A DNA stretch of 64,000 nucleotides from Neorhizobium galegae bv. orientalis str. HAMBI 540 (GTDB lineage Bacteria; Pseudomonadota; Alphaproteobacteria; Rhizobiales; Rhizobiaceae). The stretch spans positions 744,001-808,000 of the forward strand of contig NZ_HG938354.1 of the NCBI RefSeq assembly GCF_000731315.1. The letters run 5' to 3'. Made by a program: the position numbers and the translations under genes. The notes under the pieces were generated by a model, which was not told the DNA's origin, made no database searches, and saw only the letters and a program-made list of their open reading frames with translations. Of the stretch, positions 62,644 through 64,000 are shown piece after piece (the stretch's first letter is position 1; every line of letters begins with the position of its first letter).

Positions 62644-63432
62644 TTACTTCCCGGAGAACTGGATCTTCGGAATCGGCTCATGTTTCCGTACAGCCGCGAC
62701 TGCAATGGCCATTCCCTCTGCGCCGTCTTTGGTGTCGAGGATGCCAGCGCCGAGCTGGGTGGAGATGATGTCGGCAGCCGAGACGCCACCGGTAGCCCAA
62801 GTGCGGATGAGCGTACGCGCCTTGCCGTACGCAAGGGTCGGCCCTGTCGCGAGATGCCGCACGAGTTCGTCGGAGACCTCCTCCAACTTGCCGTCAGGGG
62901 CTGAATGGGTTGCGATACCCAGATCGACTGCGACCTTTCCGAAAATTGGCTCCGAAAGCAGGACGAAGCGAGTAGCGAGTGTTTTGCCGACGCGATCGGC
63001 GAGCCGCTGCACCGCGCCTGCCATTGGAATGCCGCCGACCGACACTTCCGGGAGGACGAGCATCGCCGACTCTGCGACGACCAGGAAATCGAACGCCAGG
63101 AGCAGTTCGAAACCGCCGCCCAGGGCCATCCCTGCTACCGAAGCAACCGTGGGGACGGGCAGTTCCTCGATGAGACGGATCGAAGCCAGGATGTCAGCCG
63201 CAAACGCTTCGAGAAATTTCGAGCCCTTGTCACCGATGGCGCCCAGATCGTCTGCCACGGCGACGTTGCCGGACGCGGACGTCAAGTGAAGGACGCGGAT
63301 GTCGCTTGCATATGCCTGGCGAACGGCGGCCCGCAGCGACGAGGGAAAGTCGGACCCTGGCTCGCTGTCTGCATCACCGAGCAAGATCAGTTTGCCCACC
63401 GCACCGTGTTGCTCGAAGCGGAACGAACTCAT
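62644..63432 (-). CDS. Enoyl-CoA hydratase/isomerase family protein
   Basis: The 262-residue crotonase-fold protein has the oxyanion-hole segments ADDLGAIGDKGSKFLE and GMALGGGFELLLAFDFLV, and a late LPEVSVGGIPMAGAVQRLAD. Acidic catalytic residues of true hydratases (E at the end of the second segment and after ALP-V-LG) are not clearly in place, so an isomerase or other crotonase reaction is possible. It is the first gene of the operon whose regulator is the divergent TetR at 63567. Confidence 0.85.
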   Translation of the reverse strand: MSSFRFEQHGAVGKLILLGDADSEPGSDFPSSLRAAVRQAYASDIRVLHLTSASGNVAVADDLGAIGDKGSKFLEAFAADILASIRLIEELPVPTVASVAGMALGGGFELLLAFDFLVVAESAMLVLPEVSVGGIPMAGAVQRLADRVGKTLATRFVLLSEPIFGKVAVDLGIATHSAPDGKLEEVSDELVRHLATGPTLAYGKARTLIRTWATGGVSAADIISTQLGAGILDTKDGAEGMAIAVAAVRKHEPIPKIQFSGK

Positions 63433-63535
63433 GTTTTACCTCCTCATTTGCTGACTATCTAGCCAGGCAGGCCTAACACCTGCTACAAAATGGCCCGTGT
63501 CTCACGTCGATTGGCGGATGACCAAAGCCTGTTAT

Positions 63536-63549
63536 GTTATGTACGTTAC
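63536..63549. promoter_or_regulatory. Candidate TetR operator, imperfect palindrome
   Basis: GTTATGTACGTTAC has a GTAC centre and matching outer GT/AC ends (10 of 14 positions symmetric). It lies 18 bp upstream of the tetR start in the gap to the divergent enoyl-CoA hydratase operon. Evidence is only sequence symmetry and position. Confidence 0.4.
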
Positions 63550-63566
63550 AGAATGGAGCGCTGTCA

Positions 63567-64000
63567 ATGGCCCGCCCCCGCGCGTTCGAAGAAAGCGAAG
63601 TGCTAGATCGCGCGGCGGACGTCTTCGGTCGCCGGGGCTACGACGGCTCAACCATGGCGGAACTGACGGCCGCAATGGGCTTGAACTCTCCCAGCATCTA
63701 CGCGGCTTTCGGAAGCAAGCGCGGGCTTTTCGACGCTGTTCTCGGCCGCTGTAGTGCGCGCGAGGACGAGCACTGGGAGTGGGCGCTCACAGCCCCCACG
63801 GCCGAAGAAGTCGTCAAGCGCTTGCTGACGACCTCGCCAGCGCAGGAGTCCAGCCGTATACTCGTTCATGCGGGCTTGGCGATGGGCAGTGAGAATGCCG
63901 ACATTCCCGCTGCCCTGCTTCATCGCCGCCAATCGGCAGAACTGAAACTGCGAGACCGGTTCGAAAAGGCGAAACGGAGTGGCGAACTCCCTGTGGACGC
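63567..64000 (+). CDS. TetR/AcrR family regulator, cut by window end
   Basis: The frame runs from the ATG at 63567 to the window edge with no stop, giving at least 144 residues. The helix-turn-helix is at about 31-56 (MAELTAAMGLNSPSIYAAFG). It is divergent from the crotonase/hydrolase/azoreductase operon and is its likely repressor. Confidence 0.88.
   Translation, partial: MARPRAFEESEVLDRAADVFGRRGYDGSTMAELTAAMGLNSPSIYAAFGSKRGLFDAVLGRCSAREDEHWEWALTAPTAEEVVKRLLTTSPAQESSRILVHAGLAMGSENADIPAALLHRRQSAELKLRDRFEKAKRSGELPVD

Noticed and set aside
1..64000. CRISPR arrays, tRNA or rRNA genes, prophage or conjugation modules
   Set aside because: No regularly spaced repeats, no tRNA-like or rRNA sequence and no phage or transfer genes were recognised by eye.

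Overview
The window looks like accessory DNA, probably a large plasmid or chromid, from a Rhizobiaceae-type alphaproteobacterium (Rhizobium/Agrobacterium/Ensifer relatives). The evidence is the high-GC codon usage, the dense set of ABC-type solute uptake operons each with its own catabolic enzymes, many TetR/MarR/GntR/LysR regulators, a 3' fragment of a rhizobial-type pyruvate carboxylase gene, and the many IS remnants and broken genes. I saw no rRNA, tRNA, CRISPR, replication or prophage genes.

1-10 kb is a run of small regulator/redox-enzyme modules: TetR with an SDR, an IS110 element, NTF2-like protein and SDR, MarR with an NmrA-type reductase, a Tat-exported alpha/beta hydrolase, and GST with TetR. 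Three of the regulators sit beside clear paired palindromes that are probably their own operators.

10-16 kb holds a minus-strand sugar-type ABC operon (ATPase, binding protein, two permeases, hydrolase) with a GntR regulator. Divergent from it, 16.3-22.3 kb is a tightly coupled plus-strand catabolic operon (SDR, aminotransferase, hydrolase, M20 amidohydrolase, cupin, nucleoside hydrolase) ending at a strong terminator. It converges on two TudS-related genes. 23.7-31.4 kb continues with an NMT1/SsuA-type ABC uptake system, class II aldolase, flavin monooxygenase, two small unknown genes and a Tat-exported amidohydrolase. Together 16-31 kb reads as an island for import and breakdown of an N-containing (possibly pyrimidine- or nucleoside-like, possibly thiolated) compound. 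The substrate is not determined.

31.7-32.3 kb is a RelB antitoxin with a frameshifted toxin. 32.4-36.2 kb is a DUF1028/RidA/flavin monooxygenase operon with a divergent LysR regulator. 36.3-44.5 kb is a plus-strand operon with a GH3 glycosidase and an M20 deacetylase (both frameshifted), a polyamine-type ABC transporter with fused permeases, and a decayed nucleoside hydrolase. 44.6-47.5 kb is an Fe-alcohol dehydrogenase and a two-domain nitrilase, cut off from a lost urea/amide ABC transporter by a junction with a truncated RND pump.

50-60 kb is a mosaic: TetR, metallo-beta-lactamase-fold and SGNH proteins, fragments of pyc, a RecD-like helicase and IS30, a reductase/HxlR pair, and a three-gene aminotransferase/aminotransferase/GNAT cluster in which every gene carries frameshifts. 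It is followed by an intact MntA/HepT-type toxin-antitoxin pair. The last 3 kb is an azoreductase, epoxide-hydrolase-like and enoyl-CoA hydratase operon with a divergent TetR gene cut by the window edge. Several frameshifts lie in G runs, so sequencing error must be excluded before they are treated as real.
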